DNA of 64,000 bases, taken from contig NZ_LVJN01000019.1 of the NCBI RefSeq assembly GCF_002109495.1, forward strand, positions 372,001 through 436,000, in the 5' to 3' direction. The position numbers and the translations under genes were made by a program. How positions within the stretch are numbered: position 1 is the first letter of the stretch; each line of letters starts with the position of its first letter. The notes beneath the pieces are model-generated. The model was not told the DNA's origin. It worked only from the letters and a program-made list of their open reading frames with translations, and did not search any database. The stretch is from Magnetofaba australis IT-1 (GTDB lineage: Bacteria > Pseudomonadota > Magnetococcia > Magnetococcales > Magnetococcaceae). Below, piece after piece: positions 1-8,726 of this stretch.

Positions 1-2
1 CC

Positions 3-2063
3 CCTTTTTACAATAAGCGCAAAGCGCCCTATAACATGGCGGTGATCGGGGCGGAGTTGGACCCCGTGCTGGCGCAGATGAAGAGTCTGTTGGGGGTGAC
101 GTCGATCAAACCAATCGCCCCGGAAGCGGGCTTGAGTGAAGATCGCGTCATGATCGACGGCGGCGAGCTGGACTATGACCTGCTGCTGCGCAACGTGGCG
201 GGGAAGGTGATTGGCGCAGTCAAAGTGCGTGAGGATTTCTCCGCCATTGATGATCAATTCTCCTCCATCAACCGTAAAATCGGCATCGCCTTGGGTCTGG
301 TGATTCTGATTGCGGCGCTGATCTCCTGGCGCCTATCGCGGGATCTGGTGCGCCGCGTGCGCCGCATCAACGCCGCGCTGGATGAAGTGGGGCGCGGCGT
401 GGTGACGCATATGTTGCCGGTGGAGGGGCGCGATGAGCTGGACTCAGTGGCCGGCGGCGTCAACGGCATGGTGATGGGGCTGCGCAGCAACATCCGCGTG
501 GTGGGCCAGCAGTCCGACGCCATGAGCGCCTGTGTGGCGGGCCTAGGGCGCGTGCGCGGCGCGCTGGAGAGCGACGCCACGGCAGCCAATCATTGCATTG
601 AGGATGTCGCCTCCGCCAATGGCAAAATGATGAACGCGTTCGAAGAGATCCGTTCCAACATGGAGCGGGTGGCCGATACCGTGCAGGAGTCCGCCGACGC
701 CGCCGGGTCGCTGCATGAGAACATTCGCTCCATCGCCGCCGCCGCCGGGCAGGTGAGTGGAGGCGTCAATACCGTGGCCGCCGCTTCCGAACAGATGCAC
801 GGCAATGTGAGCGAAGTGCGCGCCAACTTGGAGCGGGTCAACGAGGCGGTGGGCGGCGCGCAGACCGACCTGAGCCACATGGCTGAGGGCATGACGCAGA
901 TGCGCGACATGTGCGTGATGGCGGGAGAAGAGGTGGGCCAGGCCAGCGAGCGGGCGCGCAACGCCGATAGCGTGATCAGCCGTTTGGACGCCTCCGCCGA
1001 AGAGATTGGGAAGGTGGTGGGGGTGATCAAGAATATCGCCGACCAGACCAATATGCTGGCGCTCAACGCCTCCATCGAAGCGGCGGGCGCTGGCGAGGCG
1101 GGCAAAGGGTTTGCGGTGGTGGCCAACGAAGTCAAAGGGTTGGCGCAGCAGACCGGCGACGCCACCGCGATGATCTCCAAACAGATCGGCGACATCCAGG
1201 CCAATACCCGCGAGGCGTCGCGCTCGGCGCGGGAGATGGCCGAGCAGGTGATCGGGGTGCAATCCAGCATTCAGGAGATCATCGACAACGTGGCCGAGCA
1301 GCAGGGCCGCAGTGAACAGTTGGTGGCGCATATGGATCAGGTGGCTGAGGCCAGCCAGGGGGTGATGCGCAACGCACACGAACTGGACGCCGCCGCCCAG
1401 GAGGTGGCGCGCACCACCATGGAGTCGGCCAACGGCGCCAACGAGATTGCGCACAACTCCGAAGAGTCCGCCGGTTTTGCCGCTTCAGTGGCGGAGCAGA
1501 GCCGTATGGCGATCAAAACCGTGGCCGAGGCCATGGCGTCTGTGAGCCACACCATCGAACTCTCCGAAGAGTCCGCCAAGACCCTGCAAGGGGCGCGCAG
1601 CATCAACGAGTATCTGGGCCATTCGGCCCACGCTTTTGCCTTGATGACCCGGGATGCGCAACAGGTCTCCGATACCTTGCAGGAGGCGCAGTCCGGGTTT
1701 GAGTCCGGCCAGCCGCCGTTTGACATCCGCGCGGCCAAGGCCGCCTATCTGGATCAACTGATGGCGTTGCAGCAGCTCTGCGAAGGGCGTTTTGCGGGCG
1801 ATGCCGAGGGGATGTTGTCACAGCTGGATAGCGTGTTGCAGAGTCATGTCATTGGTCCCGCCTGCGCTCAGGGGGGAGTCGATGAGGCGCAGTGTGACGA
1901 CGCGCGCGCCGCCCATCGCGCTTTTATGGCGGTGGCGCGCCGCGCGCCGGAGCTGAAAGGAACCTTCCTGGATCAACTCAACGCCTCGCGCCAGACGCTG
2001 TTTGTGGCGTTGGAGAAGCTCTACGAAGCGGGCATCCGCATGCCGGAAGAGGCGATGAGCTAG
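3..2063 (+). CDS. Methyl-accepting chemotaxis protein, 5' end cut by window edge
   Basis: The frame is open to the left edge of the window, so the ATG at 36 is internal and the N-terminus (first membrane segment and most of the sensor domain) is missing. The visible order is the end of a periplasmic, probably Cache-like, domain, a membrane helix (about residues 82-98 counted from the ATG at 36), a HAMP domain, and a long coiled-coil signalling domain. The canonical receptor tip is present ([20 protein letters not shown], then [11 protein letters not shown]), so it should bind CheA/CheW and be methylated. The last 110 residues form a further helical domain with scattered Cys and His residues, which could be a degenerate CZB-like or hemerythrin-like regulatory domain. 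That last point is a guess. Confidence 0.93.
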   Translation, partial: PFYNKRKAPYNMAVIGAELDPVLAQMKSLLGVTSIKPIAPEAGLSEDRVMIDGGELDYDLLLRNVAGKVIGAVKVREDFSAIDDQFSSINRKIGIALGLVILIAALISWRLSRDLVRRVRRINAALDEVGRGVVTHMLPVEGRDELDSVAGGVNGMVMGLRSNIRVVGQQSDAMSACVAGLGRVRGALESDATAANHCIEDVASANGKMMNAFEEIRSNMERVADTVQESADAAGSLHENIRSIAAAAGQVSGGVNTVAAASEQMHGNVSEVRANLERVNEAVGGAQTDLSHMAEGMTQMRDMCVMAGEEVGQASERARNADSVISRLDASAEEIGKVVGVIKNIADQTNMLALNASIEAAGAGEAGKGFAVVANEVKGLAQQTGDATAMISKQIGDIQANTREASRSAREMAEQVIGVQSSIQEIIDNVAEQQGRSEQLVAHMDQVAEASQGVMRNAHELDAAAQEVARTTMESANGANEIAHNSEESAGFAASVAEQSRMAIKTVAEAMASVSHTIELSEESAKTLQGARSINEYLGHSAHAFALMTRDAQQVSDTLQEAQSGFESGQPPFDIRAAKAAYLDQLMALQQLCEGRFAGDAEGMLSQLDSVLQSHVIGPACAQGGVDEAQCDDARAAHRAFMAVARRAPELKGTFLDQLNASRQTLFVALEKLYEAGIRMPEEAMS

Positions 2064-2098
2064 CCGTTTCTGATGTCGGATACGATCTCGTAAATTGG

Positions 2099-2128
2099 AA
2101 AAGCCCGGCCATTTTTGGCCGGGCTTTT
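2099..2128. terminator. Bidirectional rho-independent terminator
   Basis: A 12-bp perfect stem (AAAAGCCCGGCC paired with GGCCGGGCTTTT) around a short T-rich loop. Flanking A and T runs let it work in both directions. It separates the chemoreceptor gene from the convergent sugar cluster. Confidence 0.9.
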
Positions 2129-2167
2129 CATCATTTATGCTGTGTGGTGCAGGCGGTTTGCCTGGCG

Positions 2168-3109
2168 CTAGAGCATCGTACGAATTCTCTGGGTAATGGA
2201 CTCGGCATCCAGCTCCATACGGGCGATCTGCTGATTCTGTGAGCCATACCCTTCGGCGTAGGCGTCCGGCGCGGCAAAGGCGCGGAAGCGTGGGGCCTCC
2301 ACACCTCCTAACATATCGCTCTGCGCCAATAAGAGCGCAACCGCCGCGGACAAGCCGCCATGGGGGCCATGCTCCTCCATGGCGATCACCAACCGTTTGC
2401 CCCGCGCATGGTTGAGGATGGATGCGCTGTCCAACGGTTTGATGGTATGCACATTCAGCACCGTGGCGCTCAGATTATGACTCTGCTCCAACATCTCCGC
2501 CACCTGCAGGGCGCGCTCCACCATCACCCCGTAAGCCAGAATCAGCACATCGCCGCCGCGACGGCGCTCCAACGCGCTGCCCAACTGGAAATCGTCCTCC
2601 GAGCTGGAGACCACCGGATCGCCGCCTTTGGCCAGGCGGATGTAGAGGGGGCCGGTCCAATCCACGGTTTGCGGCATCATGCGGCGCATCTCCTCGGCAT
2701 CGGTGACCGCGCACACGCCCATGTTGGGCAGCGCCGACATCAGCGCCACATCCTCCAGGGTGGTGTGGGTGGGGCCCAATGGCGCGTAGACCAGACCGCC
2801 GCCATTGCCGATGAGGCGCACCGGTAGTTTGTGCAGGCACAGATCGATGGCGATCTGCTCCAGACAGCGGCGGGTGAGAAAGGTGGCGATGGTGTTGACG
2901 TAGGGAATATAACCCTCCAGCGCCAGACCGGCGGCCACGCCGATGAGATTCTGTTCGGCGATCCCCTCCATGAAGAACTGATCGGGCAGCTCTTCGCGCA
3001 TGGCGTCCAGCGTCCCGGCGCCCAGGTCGGAGCCGACAAAGACGATGCGTTTATCGGCGCGAGCCAGTTCGTGGACCATGTTCAGGCAGGTTTTGCGCAT
3101 GTGAAGCAT
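2168..3109 (-). CDS. Transketolase C-terminal subunit (split transketolase)
   Basis: This 313-residue protein carries the pyrimidine-binding and C-terminal domains of a thiamine-diphosphate transketolase. It has the catalytic Glu region (FMEGIAEQNLIGVAAGLAL), GPTHTTLEDVALMSALPNM, and EEHGPHGGLSAAV near the end. It should pair with the product of the upstream gene (3319-4167) to make one active enzyme moving C2 units between sugar phosphates. It is the last gene of the sugar cluster. An ATG at 3100 (MRKTC) is an alternative start. The 209-bp gap before it is filled by a hairpin repeat, so expression may depend on read-through. A split pair inside a surface-sugar cluster suggests a dedicated pathway enzyme rather than the pentose-phosphate housekeeping copy. 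Confidence 0.93.
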   Translation of the reverse strand: MLHMRKTCLNMVHELARADKRIVFVGSDLGAGTLDAMREELPDQFFMEGIAEQNLIGVAAGLALEGYIPYVNTIATFLTRRCLEQIAIDLCLHKLPVRLIGNGGGLVYAPLGPTHTTLEDVALMSALPNMGVCAVTDAEEMRRMMPQTVDWTGPLYIRLAKGGDPVVSSSEDDFQLGSALERRRGGDVLILAYGVMVERALQVAEMLEQSHNLSATVLNVHTIKPLDSASILNHARGKRLVIAMEEHGPHGGLSAAVALLLAQSDMLGGVEAPRFRAFAAPDAYAEGYGSQNQQIARMELDAESITQRIRTML

Positions 3110-3141
3110 CCATTCTAACAGTGCGGGAGATAACGCAAGAG

Positions 3142-3308
3142 AGTGCCTGCGCGCACAGTGTCAAACTCACCGAGGTCCAGGAGGGCGTCCCTCCTGGCGG
3201 GTCCAGGGCGGCGCCCTGGCGGGTCAAGGGCAGAGCCCTTGTGGGGTTTGGGGCGAAGCCCCAATATCTTATAGCGCCCAGAGCTGTCAGCGTCTTTGAG
3301 CGTTATTA
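3142..3308. repeat. Modular hairpin repeat, copy A
   Basis: Four consecutive short hairpins of the form GGGC-loop-GCCC: GGAGGGCGTCCCTCC, CCAGGGCGGCGCCCTGG, CAAGGGCAGAGCCCTTG and TTGGGGCGAAGCCCCAA, followed by the family tail TATCTT. The leading segment (GCACAGTGTCAAAC) resembles the start of copies G and H near 53050. It lies between the two transketolase halves. Confidence 0.85.
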
Positions 3309-3318
3309 TTTGACAAGC

Positions 3319-4167
3319 TTACCCATCCAAGGCCGCATACAGCACCCGCATCTCCTCCTCCTTGAGGTAGGATTTGTGGTGCCATTTGGGGTTGTCCTCG
3401 GCCTCGGGGATGCCCTTGCCTTTGACCGTATGCGCGATCAACACGCTGGGTTGCCCGGCGGTGAACGGCAAGGCGGTCAGATTCTCCCGTAGCGCGGCCA
3501 CATCGTGACCATCGCACTGGCGCGCGGCAAAGCCGAACGCGGTCCACTTGTCGGCCAGCGGCTCCAACTCCTGCACCTGCGCCACCGGGGCGTAGGATTG
3601 CAGCTTGTTGTAGTCGACGATGGCGGTGAGGTTGTCCAGCTTGTGCTTGGCGGCGAACAGCGCCGCCTCCCACACCGAGCCTTCGTTGATTTCGCCATCG
3701 CCCAGCATGACGAACACGCGGTGGGATTTGCCCGCCATTTTGGCCGCCAGGGCCATGCCTGCGCCGATGGACAGACCGTGGCCCAGGGCGCCGGTGGAGG
3801 CCTCCACGCCGGGGCAGGGGCCATGTTCCGGGTGGCCGCCTAGACGGCTGTCGATTTTGCAGAAGCCGTCCAACTCCTCGGCGGGGAAGAAGCCTTTGTC
3901 GGCGAGGATGGCGTAGAGAGCCAGACAGCCGTGGCCTTTGCTGAGGATGCAACGGTCGCGTGCGTCCCAGTTGGGCTCATGGGCGCGAAAGGCGAGCACG
4001 TCGTCATACAGCACGCGCACGATCTCCATCAGCGACATGGCCGAGCCGGGGTGGCCGCGTCCGCCCTTGTCCAGGGCGCGCAGCACCAGTTTGCGCAGGG
4101 CGCGGGAGCGGGCGTCCAGGGGCGGGGTGTCGAACACGGGACGGGCGATCTGGGGATTGAGCGGCAT
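3319..4167 (-). CDS. Transketolase N-terminal (thiamine diphosphate-binding) subunit
   Basis: The protein has 282 residues. The diphosphate-binding motif is plain (MLGDGEINEGSVWEAALFAA, closing with the N of DYNKLQ), as are the upstream GRGHPGSAMS and LSKGHGCLALYA segments typical of transketolases. The frame is open to 4308, but that extension runs through repeat DNA. The ATG at 4167 has GGAG about eight bases upstream and starts at the usual point of the family, so I use it. It forms the other half of the split transketolase with the gene at 2168-3109. It is preceded by repeat copy B and the kinase gene at 4424-5518. Confidence 0.93.
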   Translation of the reverse strand: MPLNPQIARPVFDTPPLDARSRALRKLVLRALDKGGRGHPGSAMSLMEIVRVLYDDVLAFRAHEPNWDARDRCILSKGHGCLALYAILADKGFFPAEELDGFCKIDSRLGGHPEHGPCPGVEASTGALGHGLSIGAGMALAAKMAGKSHRVFVMLGDGEINEGSVWEAALFAAKHKLDNLTAIVDYNKLQSYAPVAQVQELEPLADKWTAFGFAARQCDGHDVAALRENLTALPFTAGQPSVLIAHTVKGKGIPEAEDNPKWHHKSYLKEEEMRVLYAALDG

Positions 4168-4261
4168 AGGGGCTCCGTGTTGCCGGTAATGTCGTTTCCC
4201 TGTTGTCGCGACAATCAGAGTTGAACGCACACGCTCTTCAAATGTGCGCCAAAAGCCGCCA

Positions 4262-4420
4262 ACTAACGGGGGTCCAGGGGAATCATTCCCCTGGTGGGTG
4301 CAGGGCAAAGCCCTGCCGGGTCAAGGGCAGAGCCCTTGCGGGTCCAGGGCGGAGCCCTGGTTGGGGTCTGGGGCGAAGCCCCAGTATCTTTCCTCATCCA
4401 TTGCAGAACTGACTTTCGTG
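4262..4420. repeat. Modular hairpin repeat, copy B
   Basis: Five hairpins in a row, including CCAGGGGAATCATTCCCCTGG, GCAGGGCAAAGCCCTGC, CAAGGGCAGAGCCCTTG, CCAGGGCGGAGCCCTGG and CTGGGGCGAAGCCCCAG. The tail is TATCTTTCCTCATCCATT and continues to AACTGACTTTC, abutting the stop codon of the kinase gene. Two of the modules recur in copy A. Confidence 0.88.
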
Positions 4421-4423
4421 TGA

Positions 4424-5518
4424 TCAATCACACTCGGCCAAAGCCGGGTGATCATTGCCCGCGCAGCCGGTGAGCAGCACGTCGGCGTAGCGATTGGCGC
4501 GCAGCAGGCGCGTACGGCGGATCTTGCCGATATCCTCGGTGTGGCCCGCCGCACGCAGGGCGTTGGCGCCGCCGGGCAGAAACGGATTGAGGATGATCAT
4601 GGACCAGATTAGCCCCATGATGGGGTGATAGGCGGCAAAACGGCGCAGGAAGGTCTGGTCGCCGCCAGCCTCATAGAGCTGGATCGCCTCTTCACACAGG
4701 GTGGCGCGCAAACCGCCGCGCAGCGCCATGGCCGGTTGCCACAGTAGATCAGACAGCGCTTTGACCGGGTCATCCCAGCCGAAATACTCCAGATCGAGGA
4801 AGGTCAGACGGCCATCGGCGTCGCGCATGGCGTTGTGCAGCCCGAAGTCCGACAGGCTCAAGGTGCGAAAACGGATCGGCAGCACCGATTCACGTGGAAT
4901 GTGCTGCTCGGCGCGTTTGAAAATCCGATCCCTGAGCGGCTCCAGCCGGGCGCGGATGAAGTCGTCCAGTTCGGGGTAGTCCCCCGCCGCCTCCCACAAT
5001 CGCTCAATGCGGCGGGTCACCTGACGATGCGCGCTCTCCAGCGAGAACACAGCATCGGAGGCCGCCACCAGGGCGTCGGCGCCGACGGCGTCGCGCAGGG
5101 TGTGCATGCGCTCCATGATGGCCAGCATGGTCTGGATGTCGGCGCCGGTGGCCACGCCGTTGTTGGCGGGATCGCCCGGGGCCCAGGAGAGCAGCGCCGC
5201 GCGCGCCACCGGATCGGCGGCCAGCAGAGTGGGGAAGGCGGATTGCTGATGTTCGGCCAGGAACCACAGCGCCGAGGTTTCGCGCCCCATGCGGTTGCGC
5301 GGATCGTCGGCCAAGCTGGGATAGCGCTTGAGGGCGTAAAGCTGGCCGTCGCTGGTCTGGACTTTATACAGGCGGTTATTGCGCCCACGTCCGCGGATGG
5401 GTTTGATGCGGATGTCCGCGCGCGCAAGCAGACGCGCAGCCAGCGCCTCGGGGGCGTCGGCTGGCGGGGCGGCGGCGCTGGGCGTCGCTTCAGGCGAAGA
5501 GGGCTTGGCGAATGTCAT
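4424..5518 (-). CDS. Aminoglycoside/choline kinase-family phosphotransferase
   Basis: This 364-residue protein has the APH/choline-kinase fold. The catalytic loop reads LSDFGLHNAM, a variant of the usual HGDhhxxN motif with Ser in place of His, and the metal-binding loop is LTFLDLEYFGWDDP. The N-terminal lobe carries LYALKRYP with the ATP-binding Lys. Placed in a sugar cluster, it more probably phosphorylates a sugar or lipid-linked intermediate than an antibiotic. The ATG at 5518 is preceded by GGAG and is preferred over the TTG at 5545. It overlaps the end of the HAD gene by 29 bases, so translation is probably coupled. The substrate is unknown. Confidence 0.85.
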   Translation of the reverse strand: MTFAKPSSPEATPSAAAPPADAPEALAARLLARADIRIKPIRGRGRNNRLYKVQTSDGQLYALKRYPSLADDPRNRMGRETSALWFLAEHQQSAFPTLLAADPVARAALLSWAPGDPANNGVATGADIQTMLAIMERMHTLRDAVGADALVAASDAVFSLESAHRQVTRRIERLWEAAGDYPELDDFIRARLEPLRDRIFKRAEQHIPRESVLPIRFRTLSLSDFGLHNAMRDADGRLTFLDLEYFGWDDPVKALSDLLWQPAMALRGGLRATLCEEAIQLYEAGGDQTFLRRFAAYHPIMGLIWSMIILNPFLPGGANALRAAGHTEDIGKIRRTRLLRANRYADVLLTGCAGNDHPALAECD

Positions 5519-6107
5519 TCCAGCTCCGAAAACGCTCCACTCCAATAGGCGCGCGCGCGCCAGATCCCGGGGTATAGAGCAGACGGCGGGTCGTCTGCGG
5601 AAACGCCGGATCGGTCAAAACCTCTTCCAGATCGTCAATAAAGACTGCGCAATCCAGATGCGCAATCATGCGGATCTTCTCGCGCCGGGTTCCGCGAAAG
5701 ATCACCCGTCCCGGATCCAGTCCAATGGCTGGATCCTCAAAGTATCCCTGCTGCGCCAGCCAAGCGTAGGCGGCGCGACGCATATCCACCCGTTGGGGAT
5801 CGCGCTTGGCGAACTGCGTTTTGTGGCTCACCACATAGATTTCGGCGCCAGCGGCTCTGGCGGTGAGCAAAAAATCGCGCGAGCCGGGCATGGGCTCCGC
5901 TTCGCTCATGCGATGGGCGTAGACCTGCGCTTGCAAGGTCTGCCACAGCGCCTCGCCGTCGGGCAGGGCGCGGGTGGCGGCGCGCACCGCGCTCTTGTCC
6001 CAGCGCGTGTTCTGCGCTGGGTCAATCCAGCCGCGTTCGCGCGCGCACTGAGCGAACAACTGGTCGTAGCCCGCCAGTGTGTTATCAAAATCGATGCCGA
6101 TGCGCAT
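5490..6107 (-). CDS. HAD-superfamily phosphatase
   Basis: The protein has 205 residues and starts MRIGIDFDNTLAGYD, giving HAD motif I (DFDNT). Motif II is VVSHKT, a Lys/Arg patch follows, and motif IV is AVFIDDLEEVL. It is a small soluble hydrolase. In the ADP-heptose pathway a HAD phosphatase (GmhB) acts between the kinase and nucleotidyltransferase steps. Here the gene lies 30 bases downstream of a fused kinase-nucleotidyltransferase, so the same job on a related sugar is a reasonable inference. It is not a clear GmhB orthologue. Confidence 0.85.
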   Translation of the reverse strand: MRIGIDFDNTLAGYDQLFAQCARERGWIDPAQNTRWDKSAVRAATRALPDGEALWQTLQAQVYAHRMSEAEPMPGSRDFLLTARAAGAEIYVVSHKTQFAKRDPQRVDMRRAAYAWLAQQGYFEDPAIGLDPGRVIFRGTRREKIRMIAHLDCAVFIDDLEEVLTDPAFPQTTRRLLYTPGSGARAPIGVERFRSWNDIRQALFA

Positions 6108-6137
6108 CGCGGCGCGCCCTTTGCGTCGTTGCGTTCT

Positions 6138-7664
6138 CTATTTAAACAGCGCGGTGATGAATTTGTACAGCGAAACCGGGGTGATATGCTCGCGATTGCA
6201 GACGATCTGCACATCCAGCGCCGCCGCCGCGCTGCCCAGGAACACCGCGATGTCGGGGGAGAGTTTTGCCCCGGAGGCCAGCGCCGCCAGCGTCAAAAAG
6301 GCGTCTCCGGCGCCGATGATGTCCACCACCTGAGTGGTCAAAGCGGGCGTGCGGAACGCTTCGCCGCGCTCGATATCCAGCAGCAGGGCGCCGCTGGGGC
6401 CCATGGTGATGGCCATCTGCTTGGCGTTGACCCCTTGGCCCACCTGCGCGGCCACCGCTTCGAGATCCTGTACCCGATCGTGGGCGGCCAGGCGCACCTC
6501 CGGCTCGTTGAGGGAGACGAAATCGGCGCGGGCGTAGCGATTGATCACATGGTAGCCGCGATTGCCGCTGTTGATCTGCGTATTGACCGCCAGATAGCGC
6601 GATTTGCGGCACAGCGCATCGACGATGCCGGGGCTGAGCAGGCCGTTGCCGTAGTCGGGCACGATCACCATGTCGTAGTCGGCGGCGTGCTCCTCGATCC
6701 AACTGATGAAGGCGGCGTCCACGGTGGGAGTGAGGGGCTCGGGATCGTAGAAGTAGATCTCGAACATCTTCACATTGCCATCCACATAGCGCCGTTTCAC
6801 CAGCGTGGGCGCCTCTTCGTAGTGGAAGAAGTGCGGGGTGATGTTATCTTGTAGATGTTTGTGGATGAAGCTTTCATGGGGGCAGTTGCGCCCCAGACCG
6901 GTGAGCAGCCCTACCTCCTTGACGAAGCCGGAGAGGTGGTTGGCGATGGCCAGGGAGCCGCCGGCGAACTGCTCCTTGCTCTCATAGCGGGCGGCGATGA
7001 TGTTGCCGCCCTTGCCGGTCAGACCCATGGGGGAGGCGTAGCAGTACTCGTCGATGATCGCTTCGCCCACCACCAGCACGCGCATGTCGGACAGCGCCTG
7101 CACCTGCTCGATGATCTGCTCGGCGTTGTAGAGTTTTTTCAGATTGTCCAGGTAGGCTTTGGTGCGCGGCGGAAACAGGCTCAAATGCTCATTGATGAGG
7201 GAGCTGGAGCTGAACACGATCTCCTCGGTGAAGAGGATGCGTCCGCCGTGGGCCTCCACCGCATTCTTCTCCAGCAGAATGTTGCCGGTGATGTCGGATT
7301 CGGCGACTTTATAGTCCTGCCCTTTGACGTAGATATCCGGCCGTACTTTGGTGATGGCGGGCACGGCGGTGAAGTCGTGATTGACCGCCACCCAATCCAC
7401 ACAGGCCAGCTGCGCCAGACTCTCGGCGCGCAGCTGTTCGGGGAAGGCGGGGCGGTTGGGCCCCTTGTTGACAAAGCGGTCGGCGGTGATGGTCACCACC
7501 AGCATATCGCCCTCGGAGGCGGCGCGCTCCAAATGGCGCATGTGGCCCGGGTGCAGGAGGTCGAAGGTGCCGTGACACTGCACCACCCGTTTGCCGTTGC
7601 GCTTGGCCTGTTCGGTAATCTCCGACAGTCGCTCAAGGCTCACCACATGTTCGGCGGCGCTCAT
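6138..7664 (-). CDS. Nucleotidyltransferase-PfkB sugar kinase fusion (HldE-like, domains swapped)
   Basis: This 508-residue bifunctional protein has a cytidylyltransferase-like domain first (GTFDLLHPGHMRHLERA, residues about 30-160), then a PfkB carbohydrate kinase with the signature DIIGAGDAFLTLAALASG near the C-terminus. E. coli HldE has the reverse order (kinase first, then nucleotidyltransferase). It should phosphorylate a sugar phosphate at C1 and activate the product as a nucleotide sugar. The ATG at 7664 overlaps the epimerase stop codon as ATGA, so the two are translationally coupled. The longer frame to 7775 is antisense-type extension and is not used. Confidence 0.92.
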   Translation of the reverse strand: MSAAEHVVSLERLSEITEQAKRNGKRVVQCHGTFDLLHPGHMRHLERAASEGDMLVVTITADRFVNKGPNRPAFPEQLRAESLAQLACVDWVAVNHDFTAVPAITKVRPDIYVKGQDYKVAESDITGNILLEKNAVEAHGGRILFTEEIVFSSSSLINEHLSLFPPRTKAYLDNLKKLYNAEQIIEQVQALSDMRVLVVGEAIIDEYCYASPMGLTGKGGNIIAARYESKEQFAGGSLAIANHLSGFVKEVGLLTGLGRNCPHESFIHKHLQDNITPHFFHYEEAPTLVKRRYVDGNVKMFEIYFYDPEPLTPTVDAAFISWIEEHAADYDMVIVPDYGNGLLSPGIVDALCRKSRYLAVNTQINSGNRGYHVINRYARADFVSLNEPEVRLAAHDRVQDLEAVAAQVGQGVNAKQMAITMGPSGALLLDIERGEAFRTPALTTQVVDIIGAGDAFLTLAALASGAKLSPDIAVFLGSAAAALDVQIVCNREHITPVSLYKFITALFK

Positions 7665-8686
7665 GAGGCGTCGCCAGCAGTGGACTGGGCCTGCTCGTCG
7701 TCGCCCAGGCAGTCGAACCAGGTTTTGGTGGCCTTGGCGATGGAGGCGGGCTCCCACAGCGGGGCGTCGCGCCAATCCTCAATGGCCGCCAGCATTTTGC
7801 CCACCCCCTCTTCGAATGAGATGGTGGGGCGCCAATCCAGCTTGGCCAGAATTTTGGTGGTGTCGGCGAAGGTGCAGTCGGGTTCGCCGGGGCGTTTGGG
7901 GATGTAGGTGATCTCCCCGCCCAGCAGCTGCACCAGACGATTGATGCTCTGATGATCGCCGCTGCCCACGTTGAGGGCCTCGCCGACGATGCCGGATTCG
8001 GCGGCGGCGTGGAAGGCGGAAGCCACATCGGTTACGTAGGTGAAGTCACGGGTCTGCTCACCATCGCCCACCACGGTGTAGGGCTTGCCATTGAGCTTCT
8101 GCGCCAGAAACACGCCGAACACCGCGCCATAAGCGCCGGTGGTGCGCGAGCGCGTGCCGTAGACATTGAACAGGCGCAGCGACATGGCGGGCATGTTGTA
8201 GACCTTGGCCCAGTGCAGAACCAACTCCTCGCCCATGTATTTGGTCAGCGCATAGGGATATTGCGGGTCGATGGGCGACTCCTCCGGGGTGGGGAACTTC
8301 TCGGGGAAGCCGTAGGAGGAGGAGGAGGCGGCGTAGACCAGTCGCTTGACCCCGGCGCGGCGGGACTGCTGCAGCACATTCAACGTGCCCTGCACATTGA
8401 CTTCGAAATAGGTCTCCGGGCTCTCGATGGAGGGTACGATATCGGCCAGCCCCGCCAGATGGAACACCCAGTCCACGCCGCCGTTAAAGGCCTCTTCCAG
8501 GCTTTCGGCGTCGCGGATGTCGCCTTCGAACAGCGAGAACGCAGGATTATTCTGTAGTGTGGCGATGTTGGATTGACGCCCGGTGGAGAAGTTGTCCAGG
8601 CAGCGCACCTGATGGCCCGCCGTCAGCAGTCGTTCACACAGATGGCTACCGATAAAACCGGCTCCCCCCGTCACCAATGCAATCAT
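7661..8686 (-). CDS. NAD-dependent sugar epimerase/dehydratase (extended SDR)
   Basis: The 341-residue protein opens with the NAD-binding motif VTGGAGFIGSHLCERLL. It has the catalytic Ser region AASSSSYG and the YALTK (YxxxK) pair, plus RLFNVYGTR and GDGEQTRDFTYVTD, as in UDP-glucose 4-epimerase and related enzymes. Its C-terminal tail is about 30 residues longer than usual. It probably modifies the nucleotide sugar made by the downstream fusion enzyme. The substrate cannot be read from sequence. Confidence 0.93.
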   Translation of the reverse strand: MIALVTGGAGFIGSHLCERLLTAGHQVRCLDNFSTGRQSNIATLQNNPAFSLFEGDIRDAESLEEAFNGGVDWVFHLAGLADIVPSIESPETYFEVNVQGTLNVLQQSRRAGVKRLVYAASSSSYGFPEKFPTPEESPIDPQYPYALTKYMGEELVLHWAKVYNMPAMSLRLFNVYGTRSRTTGAYGAVFGVFLAQKLNGKPYTVVGDGEQTRDFTYVTDVASAFHAAAESGIVGEALNVGSGDHQSINRLVQLLGGEITYIPKRPGEPDCTFADTTKILAKLDWRPTISFEEGVGKMLAAIEDWRDAPLWEPASIAKATKTWFDCLGDDEQAQSTAGDAS

Positions 8687-8726
8687 AACGCTCCCCCGTC
8701 AGGCTGGATCTGGCGCCCAGTCGTTC

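Noticed and set aside
5379-6854. A 491-residue plus-strand frame over the sugar cluster
   Set aside because: It runs antisense to two recognised enzymes and shows no family signature.
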